Shown here in pieces: positions 42,328 to 52,606 of a stretch of DNA of 64,000 bases. The position numbers and the translations under genes are program-made. A model generated the notes under the pieces. That model was given only the letters and a program-made list of their open reading frames with translations. It was not told the DNA's origin and ran no database searches. Positions within the stretch are counted from its first letter, which is position 1; every line of letters starts with the position of its first letter. This stretch comes from an uncultured Eubacteriales bacterium. Lineage in GTDB: Bacteria > Bacillota > Clostridia > Christensenellales > Aristaeellaceae. The stretch is taken from NCBI GenBank assembly GCA_902801165.1, contig CADCHI010000003.1, forward strand, positions 29,483 through 93,482, in the 5' to 3' direction.

Positions 42328-45240
42328 ATGACCGCCAATTTCAATGAAGCCCATGTGGAACAGATGGTTTGCAATGCCATTGCCGGCTGTGGCTGGAAAT
42401 ATATCCCGGCGCAGGACCTTCCGCGCAGAGAATCGGACGTGTTGGTGGAGCCGATGCTGCGGAACGCCCTGATCCGGCTGAACCCCTGCATCGCCGAGAC
42501 GCCTTCCCATGCGGACACGGTCATATACAAGCTGCGCGCGCTGATTGCCACCGTGCAGCCCCACGACCTGGTCACCCAGAACGAGCGCTTCAAGAAGCTG
42601 GTGTTTGAGGAGAACAGCTTCCCCTTCGGCAAGGACGGGAAGTCCGTCAGCATCCGCTATTTCGATTATGACGATGTCTCCAACAATGAATTCGTGGTCA
42701 CCAACCAGTGGGTCTATCCCCAGACCGTCGGCGGAAAGCGGCTGGACGTGGTGCTGGTGATCAACGGCTTCCCGGTGGCCATCGGCGAGATGAAGTCCCC
42801 GGTGCGGCCGGCCATCAGCTGGGTGGACGGGGCCGAGGACATCCTGAAGTATGAAAAGTCCATCCCCCAGATGTTTGTCACCAACATCTTCAACTTCGCC
42901 ACCGAGGGCAAGTGCTATCGCTATGGCTCGCTGAACGCGCCGGTGACGCTGTGGGGGCCGTGGTACGCGGATATCGCCCATGAGGAGGGGACGCTGGCGA
43001 AGGTGCAGGCCAGCGTGGCGTCCATGATGCGGCCCGCCGTGCTGCTGGACCTGTTCCGGTTCTTCACGCTGTTCTCCACGGATAAGCGCAACCGGAAGAT
43101 CAAGGTCGTGTGCCGCTACCAGCAGTATGAGGGCGCGAACATGATCGTGGATCGCGTGCGGGCGGGCTATCCCAAGAAGGGCCTGATCTGGCATTTCCAG
43201 GGCAGCGGCAAGTCGCTGCTGATGGTGTTTGCCGCCCAGAAGCTGCGCATGATGAAGGACCTGAATTCGCCCACAGTCCTGATCATCAACGACCGGATCG
43301 ACCTGAGCGGGCAGATCTTCGGCACCTTCTCCATGGCGGACGTGCCTAACCTGGTGCCAGCGGAGACCAACGCGGAGCTGACGAAGCTGCTGAAAAACGA
43401 CACCCGCAAGGTAATCATCACCAAGATATTCGAGTTCCAGCGCGTGGAGGAGCCGCTGAACCTTCGGGATAACATCATCGTCATGGTCGACGAAGCCCAC
43501 CGCACCCAGGAGGGCGACCTCGGCGCGCGCATGCGCACGGCGCTGCCCAATGCCTTCTTCTTTGGCCTGACCGGCACGCCCATCAACAAGCTGGACAAGA
43601 ACACCTTCCTGACCTTCGGCGCGGCGGAGGACCGCAGCGGCTATATGAGCCGGTATTCCTTCGCGGATTCCGTGGGCGACCGGGCTACGCTGCCGCTGCA
43701 CTTCGAGCCAGTGCCGGTGAAGCTGCATGTCAATCAGGAGGCCATCGACGAGGCCTTCGCCCAGCTGACCGATGAAATGGGCCTGACGGAGGAGGAGCGC
43801 AGCAAGACCGCCCAGCGCGTGCGCATGGCGGCGATCATGAAGGACCCAGAGCGCATCAAGGCGGTGTGCGCACACATCGCTGAGCACTTTATGACCAAGG
43901 TCAACCCCAACGGCTTTAAGGGCCAGGTGGTGTGCTATGACCGGGAGTGCTGCGTGCTGTACAAAAAGGAGCTTGACCGGCTGCTGGGCGAGGCGACCAG
44001 CACCATCGTCATGGATACCAACAACGACAAGGCCGATGAATACAAGCAGTGGCGGCGCACCCGGGACGAGGAAGCCAAGGTGCTGGACGACTTCCGCGAC
44101 CCGAAGAACCCGCTGCAGATCGTGATCGTCACCAGCAAACTGCTGACCGGCTTCGACGCGCCGATCCTCCAGGTGATGTACCTGGACAAGCCCATGAAGG
44201 ATCACACGCTTCTCCAGGCCATCTGCCGCACCAACCGCGTCTATGGGCAGGAGAAGACCTATGGCCTGATCGTCGACTACATCGGCATCTTCGACGACGT
44301 GGCCAAGGCGCTGGCCTTTGATCCCGATGCGGTGGAGACGGTGATCACCAACATCGAGAGCGTGAAGCAGCAGGTGCCGGAGCTGGTGGCTGCGTGCGTG
44401 GCGTTCTTCCCCGGCGTGGATCGCACCAAGGATGACTGGGAGGCGCTGCTCGCCGCGCAGGATTGCCTGCCCACTGACGATGACAAGGATAAGTTCGGCG
44501 CGCAGTATCGCGTCCTGAACCGCGTGTGGAACGCGCTCTCCCCGGACAGCTGCCTTGCGCCCTACAAGGCGGAATACAAGTGGCTCTCCAAGGTGTATGA
44601 CTCCATCCGTCCGACTGATGAGCGCGGCAAGCTGATCTGGGCCGCCCTTGGCCCCAAGACGCTGGAGCTGGTGCACGAGAATATCTCCGTGGAGGAGGTC
44701 GTCACGGATGAGGATGTCCTGGAATTAGATTCGGAGATGATCGAAAAGTTCATCAATGATGACATGCAACGGGAAAAACAGCGCCGAAAGCTGGAACTGG
44801 ATTTGAGTGCGCTGATCCGGCATCATCCGGATGATCCCAAGTTCATCAAGCTGGGCGAGCGTCTGGAAAAGCTGCGGGAGGAGCATGAAGCCGGCCTGCT
44901 GAACAGCCTGGAATTCCTGAAGGCCCTGCTGGAGATGGCCAAGGAAGCGGTCCACATGGAAAAGGAAGTAGAACCGGAGGATAGCGAGGACAAAGGCAAG
45001 GCCATGCTGACCCGGCTGTTTGAAACGGTGAAGAACAAAAATACGCCGGTGATCGTCGAGCGCATCGTTGCCGACATTGACGGCATCGTCCGGATCGTCC
45101 GCTTCCCCGGCTGGCAGGACAGTCGTCAGGGTCGGATCAGCATCAGCCGCAGCCTGCGTGATGTCATCATGACCAAGTACAGGATAAAGGATAAAGAGGT
45201 CTTTGACAAGGCGTATGGGTATGTGGAGCAGTATTATTGA
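42328..45240 (+). CDS. hsdR: Type I restriction enzyme, restriction/translocase subunit
   Basis: HsdR cuts unmethylated DNA after ATP-driven translocation. The PD-(D/E)xK nuclease site is D140, E154 and K156 in GKRLDVVLVINGFPVAIGEMK. The helicase part has Walker A GSGKS at 292-296, DEAH at 388-391, and the later motifs FGLTGTPI and LLQAICRTNRVYG. The C-terminal part (after about residue 750) is helical. The length of 970 residues is standard and no disruption is seen. It is the last gene of the locus and appears to be controlled separately from the methylase genes. Confidence 0.97.
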   Translation: MTANFNEAHVEQMVCNAIAGCGWKYIPAQDLPRRESDVLVEPMLRNALIRLNPCIAETPSHADTVIYKLRALIATVQPHDLVTQNERFKKLVFEENSFPFGKDGKSVSIRYFDYDDVSNNEFVVTNQWVYPQTVGGKRLDVVLVINGFPVAIGEMKSPVRPAISWVDGAEDILKYEKSIPQMFVTNIFNFATEGKCYRYGSLNAPVTLWGPWYADIAHEEGTLAKVQASVASMMRPAVLLDLFRFFTLFSTDKRNRKIKVVCRYQQYEGANMIVDRVRAGYPKKGLIWHFQGSGKSLLMVFAAQKLRMMKDLNSPTVLIINDRIDLSGQIFGTFSMADVPNLVPAETNAELTKLLKNDTRKVIITKIFEFQRVEEPLNLRDNIIVMVDEAHRTQEGDLGARMRTALPNAFFFGLTGTPINKLDKNTFLTFGAAEDRSGYMSRYSFADSVGDRATLPLHFEPVPVKLHVNQEAIDEAFAQLTDEMGLTEEERSKTAQRVRMAAIMKDPERIKAVCAHIAEHFMTKVNPNGFKGQVVCYDRECCVLYKKELDRLLGEATSTIVMDTNNDKADEYKQWRRTRDEEAKVLDDFRDPKNPLQIVIVTSKLLTGFDAPILQVMYLDKPMKDHTLLQAICRTNRVYGQEKTYGLIVDYIGIFDDVAKALAFDPDAVETVITNIESVKQQVPELVAACVAFFPGVDRTKDDWEALLAAQDCLPTDDDKDKFGAQYRVLNRVWNALSPDSCLAPYKAEYKWLSKVYDSIRPTDERGKLIWAALGPKTLELVHENISVEEVVTDEDVLELDSEMIEKFINDDMQREKQRRKLELDLSALIRHHPDDPKFIKLGERLEKLREEHEAGLLNSLEFLKALLEMAKEAVHMEKEVEPEDSEDKGKAMLTRLFETVKNKNTPVIVERIVADIDGIVRIVRFPGWQDSRQGRISISRSLRDVIMTKYRIKDKEVFDKAYGYVEQYY

Positions 45241-45258
45241 ACAGCAATTATCAGTAGA

Positions 45259-45294
45259 AGGCCGAGAAGCATGCGCTTCCCGGCCTGCATTGTT
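45259..45294 (+). terminator. Terminator of hsdR
   Basis: GGCCGAGAAGC pairs with GCTTCCCGGCC, followed by TGCATTGTTT. Confidence 0.6.
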
Positions 45295-45392
45295 TATGAA
45301 AATGTTCAGAACTCCCGCATAGGTTGTTCTACAGAATGTGCAGGGTGAACGGAGACAGGGATACAACGACGTCTCCTTTCGGTGAGTGCGCT

Positions 45393-46373
45393 TCAATAAC
45401 CTTCGTGAAGATCCACTCTTCCCGATAGCAGCCGCCCTTCCAGAAATGCTCTCAGCTGGGTTTGCAGGCCTTTGAATTTCCTCTGTTCAGCAGCGTCGGA
45501 ATAACCGGCGACATGAGGCGTGATCAAAACGTTGTCCATGCGCCAAAGGGGGCAATCCACAGGGAGAGGCTCCGGATCTGCCACATCCAAGGCAGCCATG
45601 GAGAGATGACCGGAGTTCAACGCGCTAATCAATGCGCTCTGGTCAACACAAGCTCCCCGGCCTACATTTACAAACACAGCGTTGGGCTTCATGGCGTCAA
45701 AGGCCTCTTTGTCCAGGATTCGATGGGTCAGCGGAGTCAGAGGGAGCGTATTGATAACGATATCGGAATTGGAAAGAGCGGTTTTCATCGCGGAGGAGGG
45801 GTATATATGTTCGAAGCCGACCCGCTCACGATCGGGATGGAGGCAGACCGTGGACACGTGGGCGGAAAAAGCCCTGAGCCTCAGGGCGATTTCGACAGCG
45901 AGTTCACCTGCACCGAGCAAAAGCACGCTGGAGCCGGCTAATTCGCGGGAGGGATAGCTGGAATCATTCCATGAGGCGGGCCCCAGACGTACAGCAGATG
46001 GAATCATACGCATACAGGCGAGCACCAGGCCCAGGGCATGTTCCGCGACCGGAATATCGTGAACGTGAATTGCCCGGGTTACGATGACATCCCTTCGACA
46101 GTACAGGGAAGGGCGCGCGTAAGCATCTACGCCGGCGGACATCACGTGCAGCCACTGCAGTTGCGTGGCTTCAATCAGAAGCTTGGGATCCGGATGCCCC
46201 ACAATGATATTTGCATGTCGGATATGCTCGGAATTGATGGCGTTGGAATCCATGAAACAGAAGCGAACTTTGGGAAACTCTGAACGCAGATGCCGCGCAT
46301 ATACGCTGTCTTCGCGATAGCGGCGCATGCTGCTGTTATTGACTGTGATCAGCAAGGTGGTTTTACCGTCCAT
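45393..46373 (-). CDS. D-2-hydroxyacid dehydrogenase
   Basis: The enzyme should reduce a 2-oxoacid to a D-2-hydroxyacid, or the reverse, with NAD(P)H. The nucleotide-binding motif is VLLLGAGELAVEIA (GxGxxA, a variant of the common GxGxxG). Catalytic residues are Arg in VNVGRGACVD, Glu in DVADPEPLP and His in ITPHVAGYS. The length is 326 residues. GGAGGTACAGG precedes the start. It is divergent from the sugar transporter genes and may belong to the same regulon. The substrate is unknown. Confidence 0.92.
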   Translation of the reverse strand: MDGKTTLLITVNNSSMRRYREDSVYARHLRSEFPKVRFCFMDSNAINSEHIRHANIIVGHPDPKLLIEATQLQWLHVMSAGVDAYARPSLYCRRDVIVTRAIHVHDIPVAEHALGLVLACMRMIPSAVRLGPASWNDSSYPSRELAGSSVLLLGAGELAVEIALRLRAFSAHVSTVCLHPDRERVGFEHIYPSSAMKTALSNSDIVINTLPLTPLTHRILDKEAFDAMKPNAVFVNVGRGACVDQSALISALNSGHLSMAALDVADPEPLPVDCPLWRMDNVLITPHVAGYSDAAEQRKFKGLQTQLRAFLEGRLLSGRVDLHEGY

Positions 46374-46478
46374 TCCTGTACCTCCAGTACAGCCGATGTT
46401 GCCTGAGTGATCATTGCTATCTTAAGAAACATTCCCGCGAAAGTCAAGATGTGAGAGGCACATCCAAAAAATAGTGAC

Positions 46479-46528
46479 ATTTTCGAAAATGGGGGTCCTT
46501 ATTATGAACTCTTTGTTGATGCTATAAT
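46479..46528. promoter_or_regulatory. Palindrome and -10 box before the sugar permease genes
   Basis: The 12-base palindrome ATTTTCGAAAAT at 46479-46490 is followed by TATAAT at 46523-46528. It lies between the divergent dehydrogenase and permease genes and may be an operator. Confidence 0.4.
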
Positions 46529-46628
46529 AATGATGAGTTAATAATATAGGTGAAGGACACAAAAAACAATGCAGTTTCAACCGCGATTGATGAAATCATT
46601 GACGATGGATAGGGGGAGGGATAACAAG

Positions 46629-47510
46629 ATGGACAGAATGCTTCGAGATAAAAAGGCCATTGTTGTGTTCCTGTTGCCAGGTCTGCTTGTGTTTGCATTT
46701 GTGGTGCTCGTTCCGGTGGTTTGGTCAAGTGTCTATTCGTTTTATGAGGGCGTAGTTGGAATTGGGCTTCGTTTTAACGGCGTGCGCAATTATGCGCAGC
46801 TGTTTCACGATTCCCAATTTACACGTAGTATGTTGATTACACTACAGTATACGGCCATTGTCTCCGGGTTGCAGCTGGTTTTAGGACTTCTGATGTCGTT
46901 CCTGTTCGCCTATGGCGTCAAGCATAAAGTGACGGTGCGTACTATTTGCTTTCTGCCGGTAGTACTGCCCGTTGTAGCAGTGGGACAATTGTTTGGCAAA
47001 ATATACGCCATTGCGCCGATGCATGGTTTGATCAACAGCCTGTTGGATGTCCTGGGCATGGGCAAATATGTCACAGCGTGGATTGGAACGACTGAGACAG
47101 CGTTGGGGGCATTGTGCGTACAGGATGTGTGGATGACCGCAGGCTTCTATGCCATCATATACTATGCGGGCATCGTCGATATTCCAAAGGAATTAGTCGA
47201 AGCAGCGAGGATTGATGGTGCTACGGGTTGGCACGTGGGGACGCGGATCGTGCTGCCTTTGTTGCGCCCGGTCATTGGCACGGCGCTGATTTACAGCCTC
47301 AGCGGCTCGATCAAGGTCTATGCCTCAGCCTATGCGTTGACCGGAGGCGGTCCGGCCAGGGCGACTTACATGCTATCGATGTATATGTATGATACGGCGT
47401 TCAAGTTCAATAAGTATGGATATGGAAGCACGATAGGCGTATTCATCATGCTGGAGTGCCTGCTGTTCGTAGCTCTTACGAATTTTGTAGTCAACAAGCG
47501 CAGGGTTTGA
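46629..47510 (+). CDS. Sugar ABC transporter permease, MalF/UgpA type
   Basis: The start at 46629 follows GGGGAGGGATAAC; an earlier ATG at 46569 lacks such a site. The 293-residue protein has about six transmembrane helices and the EAA loop in VEAARIDGATGWHVGTRIVLPLL. This is the first inner-membrane subunit of a CUT1 carbohydrate importer, with the next gene as partner. No ATP-binding gene is present in the locus, so a shared ATPase of the MsmX type is needed. Base composition is lower in GC than the housekeeping genes. Confidence 0.94.
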   Translation: MDRMLRDKKAIVVFLLPGLLVFAFVVLVPVVWSSVYSFYEGVVGIGLRFNGVRNYAQLFHDSQFTRSMLITLQYTAIVSGLQLVLGLLMSFLFAYGVKHKVTVRTICFLPVVLPVVAVGQLFGKIYAIAPMHGLINSLLDVLGMGKYVTAWIGTTETALGALCVQDVWMTAGFYAIIYYAGIVDIPKELVEAARIDGATGWHVGTRIVLPLLRPVIGTALIYSLSGSIKVYASAYALTGGGPARATYMLSMYMYDTAFKFNKYGYGSTIGVFIMLECLLFVALTNFVVNKRRV

Positions 47511-47524
47511 GGGAGGTATTGATC

Positions 47525-48394
47525 ATGAGAGTGAGTGCGATCAAGCAGCGCCCTTCTGTTCGCATCGGTGGATTCCTGGGAAAAGCCACGATCAGGGCTT
47601 TGACAGGCCTTCTGCTGCTGTGCGTTGTATTTCCAATCGCGTGGATGATTGCGTGTTCCCTAAAAACACCGGCCGAGCTGATCAACCAGCCTGTCTTTCA
47701 CCTTCCATCCGGGTTTTACTTTCGCAATTATTCAAATGCCTGGGTCAAGGGCAAGATGAATGTGTTCTACAAAAACAGCGTCATCACAACCTTTGTGTCC
47801 TTGATCTTTACAGTGGGATTCAGCGCGATGATTGGTTTCGCACTAACGAAGCTCCGCTGGCGTTTTTCGGGTTTGTTTAAGCTGTTGTTTTCGTTCGGAA
47901 TCGTCGTCCCCGTCCAGATGGTGCTGATCCCACTGTTCATCATGTACAACCAACTGAAGTTGGTCAATTCACTTTGGGGACTGATCATAACCTATACGGG
48001 TTTCAGCCTGTCTCTGGCAATCTATCTCTATTCGGGGTATATGCAGGCCATACCGAATGAGATCATGGAAGCCGCAGTCATTGACGGATGCAGTGTTTAT
48101 TCGCTGTTCACCCGGATACTGCTTCCTCTGTCCAAAAACGCAACCGTGACAGTGCTTGTGGTGAGCTTCTTTTCCAAGTGGAACGACCTGATTTTCTCGC
48201 AGACTTTCATCAGTTCAACATCCCTAAAGACGATACAGACTGGATTGCTGTACTTCACCAATGAGTTTGGCAGCACCGAATGGGGACCGGTGTTTGCGGC
48301 TTCCACAATGGCAATACTGCCGACCATCGTCGTCTACTCATGCTTGAACAAACTGGTCATTGAAGGAATGACGGCAGGTGCGATCAAGAATTGA
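47525..48394 (+). CDS. Sugar ABC transporter permease, MalG/UgpE type
   Basis: The start at 47525 follows GGGAGG. The 289-residue product has six predicted helices and the EAA loop in MEAAVIDGCSVYSLFTRILLPL. It ends with KLVIEGMTAGAIKN, the usual close of this family. It lies 14 bases after the MalF-type gene and its partner, the binding protein, is encoded at the far end of the locus at 54265. Confidence 0.94.
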   Translation: MRVSAIKQRPSVRIGGFLGKATIRALTGLLLLCVVFPIAWMIACSLKTPAELINQPVFHLPSGFYFRNYSNAWVKGKMNVFYKNSVITTFVSLIFTVGFSAMIGFALTKLRWRFSGLFKLLFSFGIVVPVQMVLIPLFIMYNQLKLVNSLWGLIITYTGFSLSLAIYLYSGYMQAIPNEIMEAAVIDGCSVYSLFTRILLPLSKNATVTVLVVSFFSKWNDLIFSQTFISSTSLKTIQTGLLYFTNEFGSTEWGPVFAASTMAILPTIVVYSCLNKLVIEGMTAGAIKN

Positions 48395-48432
48395 ATCAAT
48401 GCCGCAAAGCGGCTTATGAAAGGGTGTCGGAT

Positions 48433-49401
48433 ATGGAATACAGAAACATGGGCAAGACGGGCTTGAAAGTCAGTGAACTCTCGCTGGGCAGCTACATGAC
48501 TTACGGACAACGATGCGATATGGAGGCCACCAAGGCCTGCATTGACGCGGCGTTCGACTGCGGGATCAACTCCTTCGACACCGCGGACGTCTACGGGAAG
48601 CATTACGGGACGACGGGCAGCGCGGAGGAGGTCATGGGAAAGGTGCTGCGCGAGCACTCTCGATCCAGCTACGTACTGGCTACAAAGGTTGGCTATGGGG
48701 TATTTGACGGGGAGAATGGGAAAGGCCTTTCCCGCAAGCACCTGTTCGAGGCCTGCGACGCGAGCCTGAAGCGGTTGGGAATGGATTATATCGACGTGTA
48801 TTACATGCATCTCTACGACGATACCACGCCGGTGGAGGAGACGATGGATGCACTGGAGGACCTGGTCCGTCAGGGCAAGGTTCTCTATACCGGCATCAGC
48901 AATTGGAGCACGAAGCAGATCGACACGGCACTGAAGGAAGCGCACAGCAGGCAGGCGGCGCCCAAGGTAGTCCAGCCGCCCTATAATATGTTCGACCGCC
49001 GCATAGAGGGAGATATCCTTCCGCTTTGTGGGCAGAAGAGCTTGGGAATGGCGGTCTATTTCCCCCTGGCGCAGGGCGTGCTGGCGGGAAGGTACAACTC
49101 TGTAAGCGCCATTCCGCAGGACAGCCGGGCAGCCGACGGCCCCGCCGGCAAAGTGATCGAATACGTGGGGGTACTGAGCCAGACCAACATCGACAAGGTG
49201 CGCAGGATGACAGCGATAGCCAGGGAATCCGGCCTGGAGATGGCGCAGCTGGCGCTGGCCTGGATACTGCGCAAACAGGAGATATCAACAATCCTCGTCG
49301 GCGCGAGCAAGCCGGAGCAGATTCGATCCAATTCCGCTGCATCCGGAGTCAGGCTCCAGCAGGATGTGCTCGAAGCGGTGGAACGCATTTTGAATGAATG
49401 A
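48433..49401 (+). CDS. Aldo/keto reductase
   Basis: The NADPH-dependent enzyme belongs to the branch that includes potassium-channel beta subunits and YghZ. It starts MEYRNMGKTGLKVSELSLG and carries the tetrad Asp and Tyr (FDTADVYG), Lys (VLATKVGYG) and His (YYMHLYDDT). The C-terminal cofactor segment ILVGASKPEQIRSN is clear. The start at 48433 is chosen because the family begins there; a TTG at 48391 overlaps the permease stop. It may oxidise or reduce the imported sugar. Confidence 0.93.
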   Translation: MEYRNMGKTGLKVSELSLGSYMTYGQRCDMEATKACIDAAFDCGINSFDTADVYGKHYGTTGSAEEVMGKVLREHSRSSYVLATKVGYGVFDGENGKGLSRKHLFEACDASLKRLGMDYIDVYYMHLYDDTTPVEETMDALEDLVRQGKVLYTGISNWSTKQIDTALKEAHSRQAAPKVVQPPYNMFDRRIEGDILPLCGQKSLGMAVYFPLAQGVLAGRYNSVSAIPQDSRAADGPAGKVIEYVGVLSQTNIDKVRRMTAIARESGLEMAQLALAWILRKQEISTILVGASKPEQIRSNSAASGVRLQQDVLEAVERILNE

Positions 49402-49435
49402 TTGCCAACAAGGGCATCAGGCAGGAGGGATAAAC

Positions 49436-50698
49436 ATGGCGAGGTATCGATTCATAGAGGTGGCGTCGAGCGTCTACGCCTGGGATATGCATGACGAAGG
49501 TGTGGACAGCGTTCTTGATAATCTGCAGGACCTGTCGCATGTAAACTCGGTCTATCTCATTGCGCTTATGCACAAGGAGAGGCATCCATGGCCGAATGAC
49601 ACCTTTTTCCCTCACAATCCGATCAGGCGAGAGTACATGACGGAGGATTCCGTGGCCTATTGGCAGCCGGACTTTAATCGATATGACGGCATACGACCGG
49701 CAGTGCCGGGTAATTTTCTGGCGGGTCAGGACTGGCTGGAGCTGCTGGTCGACCGGGCGAAGACCAGAGGGCTCAAGGTGGGCGTGGAGCTTTCCCACAC
49801 GATGCTGGGCTCTGACAGGCTGGCGGCTGAGTATCCGGATGTCAGGCAGATCGATATCTTCGGGAAGCCGTTGGCAACGACTCATATTGGCGAAAACCAC
49901 TTTGTGCCGTGCATGAATAACCCCGATTTTCGCCGCTATGTGCAGCAATTGTTCTGCGAGGTCTCGGAGAGATATCCGATCGACTATGTGTTGAACTGCA
50001 TCATGCCGTTCCCTCTGCCGGCAAAGTATCTCCTCACTGAATATGAAGAGGAAATGGAGCCCTGGGCGTGGATCACGCGCTCGCCGGTTGGATCCGGCTG
50101 CTTCTGCCCTTCTTGCGTAAAGCGCGCGAAGGAAGCCGGATTTGACTTGCTCAAGGCGAGGGATGGATTGTTGAAGCTGGCTGAGTACGAGGGTGGAACA
50201 CCTGCCTTGAAGGATACCAATATCTCGCCAATGGAGCTCCTGCTCGAACATCGTGAGTTTATGGATTGGCTGGAATTCAAGTGCATGTCTGTGACAAGCT
50301 TTTATGAGGAGCTGAACACGGCGCTCAAACGTGTCCGCCCGGATATCGACAACCGCATGAACGTGTATATCACGTCGCACAGCGAATACGCGGGGTTTAG
50401 GGTTTCCAAGGTCGCAAAGCACTTTGATTCCATGCGCGCATGTGTTTACACCGAAAACCTGGGGACCGGGCTGACGGAAAAAAAGCGCAAGGTCCTGATG
50501 AGCCTGCGGAAGACGCTGGGCAAGGATTACCATATTCTCAGCGCGATTGGCGTGCTTCCCGGTTCGACGCCGGACAGCGTTCGGGAGGGTATTCGCGTCA
50601 GCGCCGAGTGCGGTGCGCAATCCATAGCATTGGGCCACTACGACGGCGCGACGCTGGATATGCTGCGCGCTGTTGGAGAAGCTGTAGAAACAGAGTGA
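49436..50698 (+). CDS. TIM-barrel-like protein, possible glycoside hydrolase, unknown family
   Basis: The start at 49436 follows CAGGAGGGATAAAC. The 420-residue product alternates strands and helices: a beginning with SSVYAWDMHDEGVDSVLDNL, acidic strand ends such as LKVGVELSH, and a central FCPSCVKRAKEAGFD segment with two cysteines. There is no signal peptide. The arrangement resembles TIM-barrel proteins related to glycoside hydrolases, but I cannot name the family or the catalytic residues. Its place between sugar permeases and a sugar sensor suggests work on the imported glycan. Confidence 0.6.
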   Translation: MARYRFIEVASSVYAWDMHDEGVDSVLDNLQDLSHVNSVYLIALMHKERHPWPNDTFFPHNPIRREYMTEDSVAYWQPDFNRYDGIRPAVPGNFLAGQDWLELLVDRAKTRGLKVGVELSHTMLGSDRLAAEYPDVRQIDIFGKPLATTHIGENHFVPCMNNPDFRRYVQQLFCEVSERYPIDYVLNCIMPFPLPAKYLLTEYEEEMEPWAWITRSPVGSGCFCPSCVKRAKEAGFDLLKARDGLLKLAEYEGGTPALKDTNISPMELLLEHREFMDWLEFKCMSVTSFYEELNTALKRVRPDIDNRMNVYITSHSEYAGFRVSKVAKHFDSMRACVYTENLGTGLTEKKRKVLMSLRKTLGKDYHILSAIGVLPGSTPDSVREGIRVSAECGAQSIALGHYDGATLDMLRAVGEAVETE

Positions 50699-50764
50699 TT
50701 CTCTCCTGGCCTGCCGGTTGGCGCGTGAGATTTGGCTGACGAAAAAGAATTTGGTGCGAGTCGG

Positions 50765-50795
50765 TTGATCCCAATGCGAATGGAAGAAGTATAAT
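50765..50795 (+). promoter_or_regulatory. Promoter candidate for the two-component genes
   Basis: TTGATC (50765-50770) and TATAAT (50790-50795); the 19-base spacer is longer than ideal. Confidence 0.4.
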
Positions 50796-50854
50796 GTAAT
50801 CAGGGGGGCTGTTGGGATAGCCGGCCGCACCAATGAGAAGGAAGGCGGAACTGC

Positions 50855-52606
50855 GTGAAACCACTGCGTGTGCTGATGAAGAGAATTCGCGAGAAGAGCT
50901 TTCGCAAACGATTGCTGCTCAGTATGTTTGTGCTGTCTATTGTCCCATTGGTCGTTATAGGCGGGATATTCTCGATCCTCACGCGAAATACTATCAGAAA
51001 GCAATATGCAGAGTTTCACGCCTCGACCTTGACTACGATCGACAGATATGTGAGCATCATCCTGAATAACCTGGAGCGCAGTTGTCGACTGGTGCTGTCC
51101 AATGACGCGCTCCAGAGTATTATGTCTGACGATCACGGCATCAATTGGAGCAACATTATACAGCTCGGCAACGCGGTTCCGGCTGTGCTGTATGATAATC
51201 CTGATATTCTGGATATCTATTTGATAGGGAACGATGGCAGCACCTATATCTGCGGCAGGAACCACAACGCTTATATCGTCCAGCTGGATCCGGACGCCCT
51301 GGCTGAAATGGAGTGGTATCAGAATGCGCTGTCGGCCAATGGGCAAAAGGTGTTCTGCGACGGCAATGCTGTTACCGGCGAGATGGACAGCTCAATATCC
51401 TGCTGCAAGCTGCTGAAGAGCCTGGATTTGCCCGTCGGAGGCACCCAGAAAACCATTGGAACGCTGGTCATCAGGATCCAGAAGGAAACGCTGTTTTCTT
51501 GCCTGTCACAGACGGAATCCAGTGAAGCCTATTGCGTGTACGATGAAAAGGGTGAGCTGGCGTATCTGAAGGGCGACGAGTCGCTTCTTGACGCGCTGGA
51601 TGAAATAACCTGGGTTGGAGATACCGGTGAATCCTACGCGTATGCGGGAAGCAGAATACTCAACTCTGAATTGAAGTGGACAATTGTCAATATTATATCG
51701 ATGAATCAGCTTCTGGGCGGCAGGCTGCGACTGGTGGATATGGTGCTCTATCTGACGCTTTTGATGAGCGTTGTGATCAGTTTGGTGTTTCTGCTGCTTG
51801 AAAGGTCCCTGTACCGCCCATTGAAGGAACTGGAGAGTTCTATTGTTGAGGCGACCATGCCGTTGAATGACTCACAATCGCCTCAGTTACATGCATTTGG
51901 CGACGATGAGATTGGAAAAATCGGCCGCAAATTCAATGAAATGCTGCTGCGAATCCATACGTTGAACCAGAAGATCGTTGCCCAAAGCGTGCGCCAGAAG
52001 GAGGCGGAATTGCGGGATCTTCAGGCCAAGATCAATCCGCACTTCCTGTACAACACGTTGGACTGCATCTATTGGAATGCCTGCATGAACGACGACAGAG
52101 AAGTAGCCCGCATGATCCTGTCTCTGTCGAAAACCATGAGGAATTCCTTCAATCAGGGGAAAAATCTGACTACCGTCGGCAGAGAATTCCAGAACCTGAA
52201 GGACTATCTGTACCTGATGGAATGTAGGCATAAAGGAATGCTCCACTATGAGATAAACCTTGACCCGGCAATGGAGAACTATACCATTCTGAACCTGCTC
52301 CTGCAGCCGTTTGTGGAGAATTCGATACTTCATGGACTGGAGACAAAAACCGACAAGGGCATGCTTGTTGTTTCCGGCTGTTTGGTGGGAAAAGAGATGG
52401 TATTCGTCATTCAGGATGATGGCATAGGGATGGACCAGGAACGGCTGAACCAACCGGGATATGGCATAAGCAACGTCCGGAAACGATTGGAATTGTTCTA
52501 TGAAGACAGGCACAGCCTGGACATTCGCAGCGAACCAGGCAAGGGGACTGTCGTGGAGTTGAGGATTGGCCCCAAAGAAGATGGCACTTGGGAGAGATTG
52601 TCATGA
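50855..52606 (+). CDS. Sensor histidine kinase, YesM/LytS family
   Basis: The start is a GTG behind AAGGAAGGCGG. The protein has a helix at about residues 23-46, an extracytoplasmic sensor region to about 295, a second helix (MVLYLTLLMSVVISLVFLLLE), a HAMP linker and the kinase domain. The phospho-accepting histidine lies in KINPHFLYNTLDCIYW, with N box ILLLQPFVENSILHGL-like and G boxes DDGIGMDQERL and GYGISNVRKRL. It is paired with the AraC-type regulator in the next gene (ATGA overlap). Such pairs usually control carbohydrate uptake genes. Confidence 0.95.
   Translation: MKPLRVLMKRIREKSFRKRLLLSMFVLSIVPLVVIGGIFSILTRNTIRKQYAEFHASTLTTIDRYVSIILNNLERSCRLVLSNDALQSIMSDDHGINWSNIIQLGNAVPAVLYDNPDILDIYLIGNDGSTYICGRNHNAYIVQLDPDALAEMEWYQNALSANGQKVFCDGNAVTGEMDSSISCCKLLKSLDLPVGGTQKTIGTLVIRIQKETLFSCLSQTESSEAYCVYDEKGELAYLKGDESLLDALDEITWVGDTGESYAYAGSRILNSELKWTIVNIISMNQLLGGRLRLVDMVLYLTLLMSVVISLVFLLLERSLYRPLKELESSIVEATMPLNDSQSPQLHAFGDDEIGKIGRKFNEMLLRIHTLNQKIVAQSVRQKEAELRDLQAKINPHFLYNTLDCIYWNACMNDDREVARMILSLSKTMRNSFNQGKNLTTVGREFQNLKDYLYLMECRHKGMLHYEINLDPAMENYTILNLLLQPFVENSILHGLETKTDKGMLVVSGCLVGKEMVFVIQDDGIGMDQERLNQPGYGISNVRKRLELFYEDRHSLDIRSEPGKGTVVELRIGPKEDGTWERLS

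Noticed and set aside
35747-45240. A complete tRNA-integrated genomic island with attL and attR around the restriction locus
   Set aside because: The tRNA-end copies lie only on the left side; I found no matching copy after hsdR, so island borders cannot be claimed.
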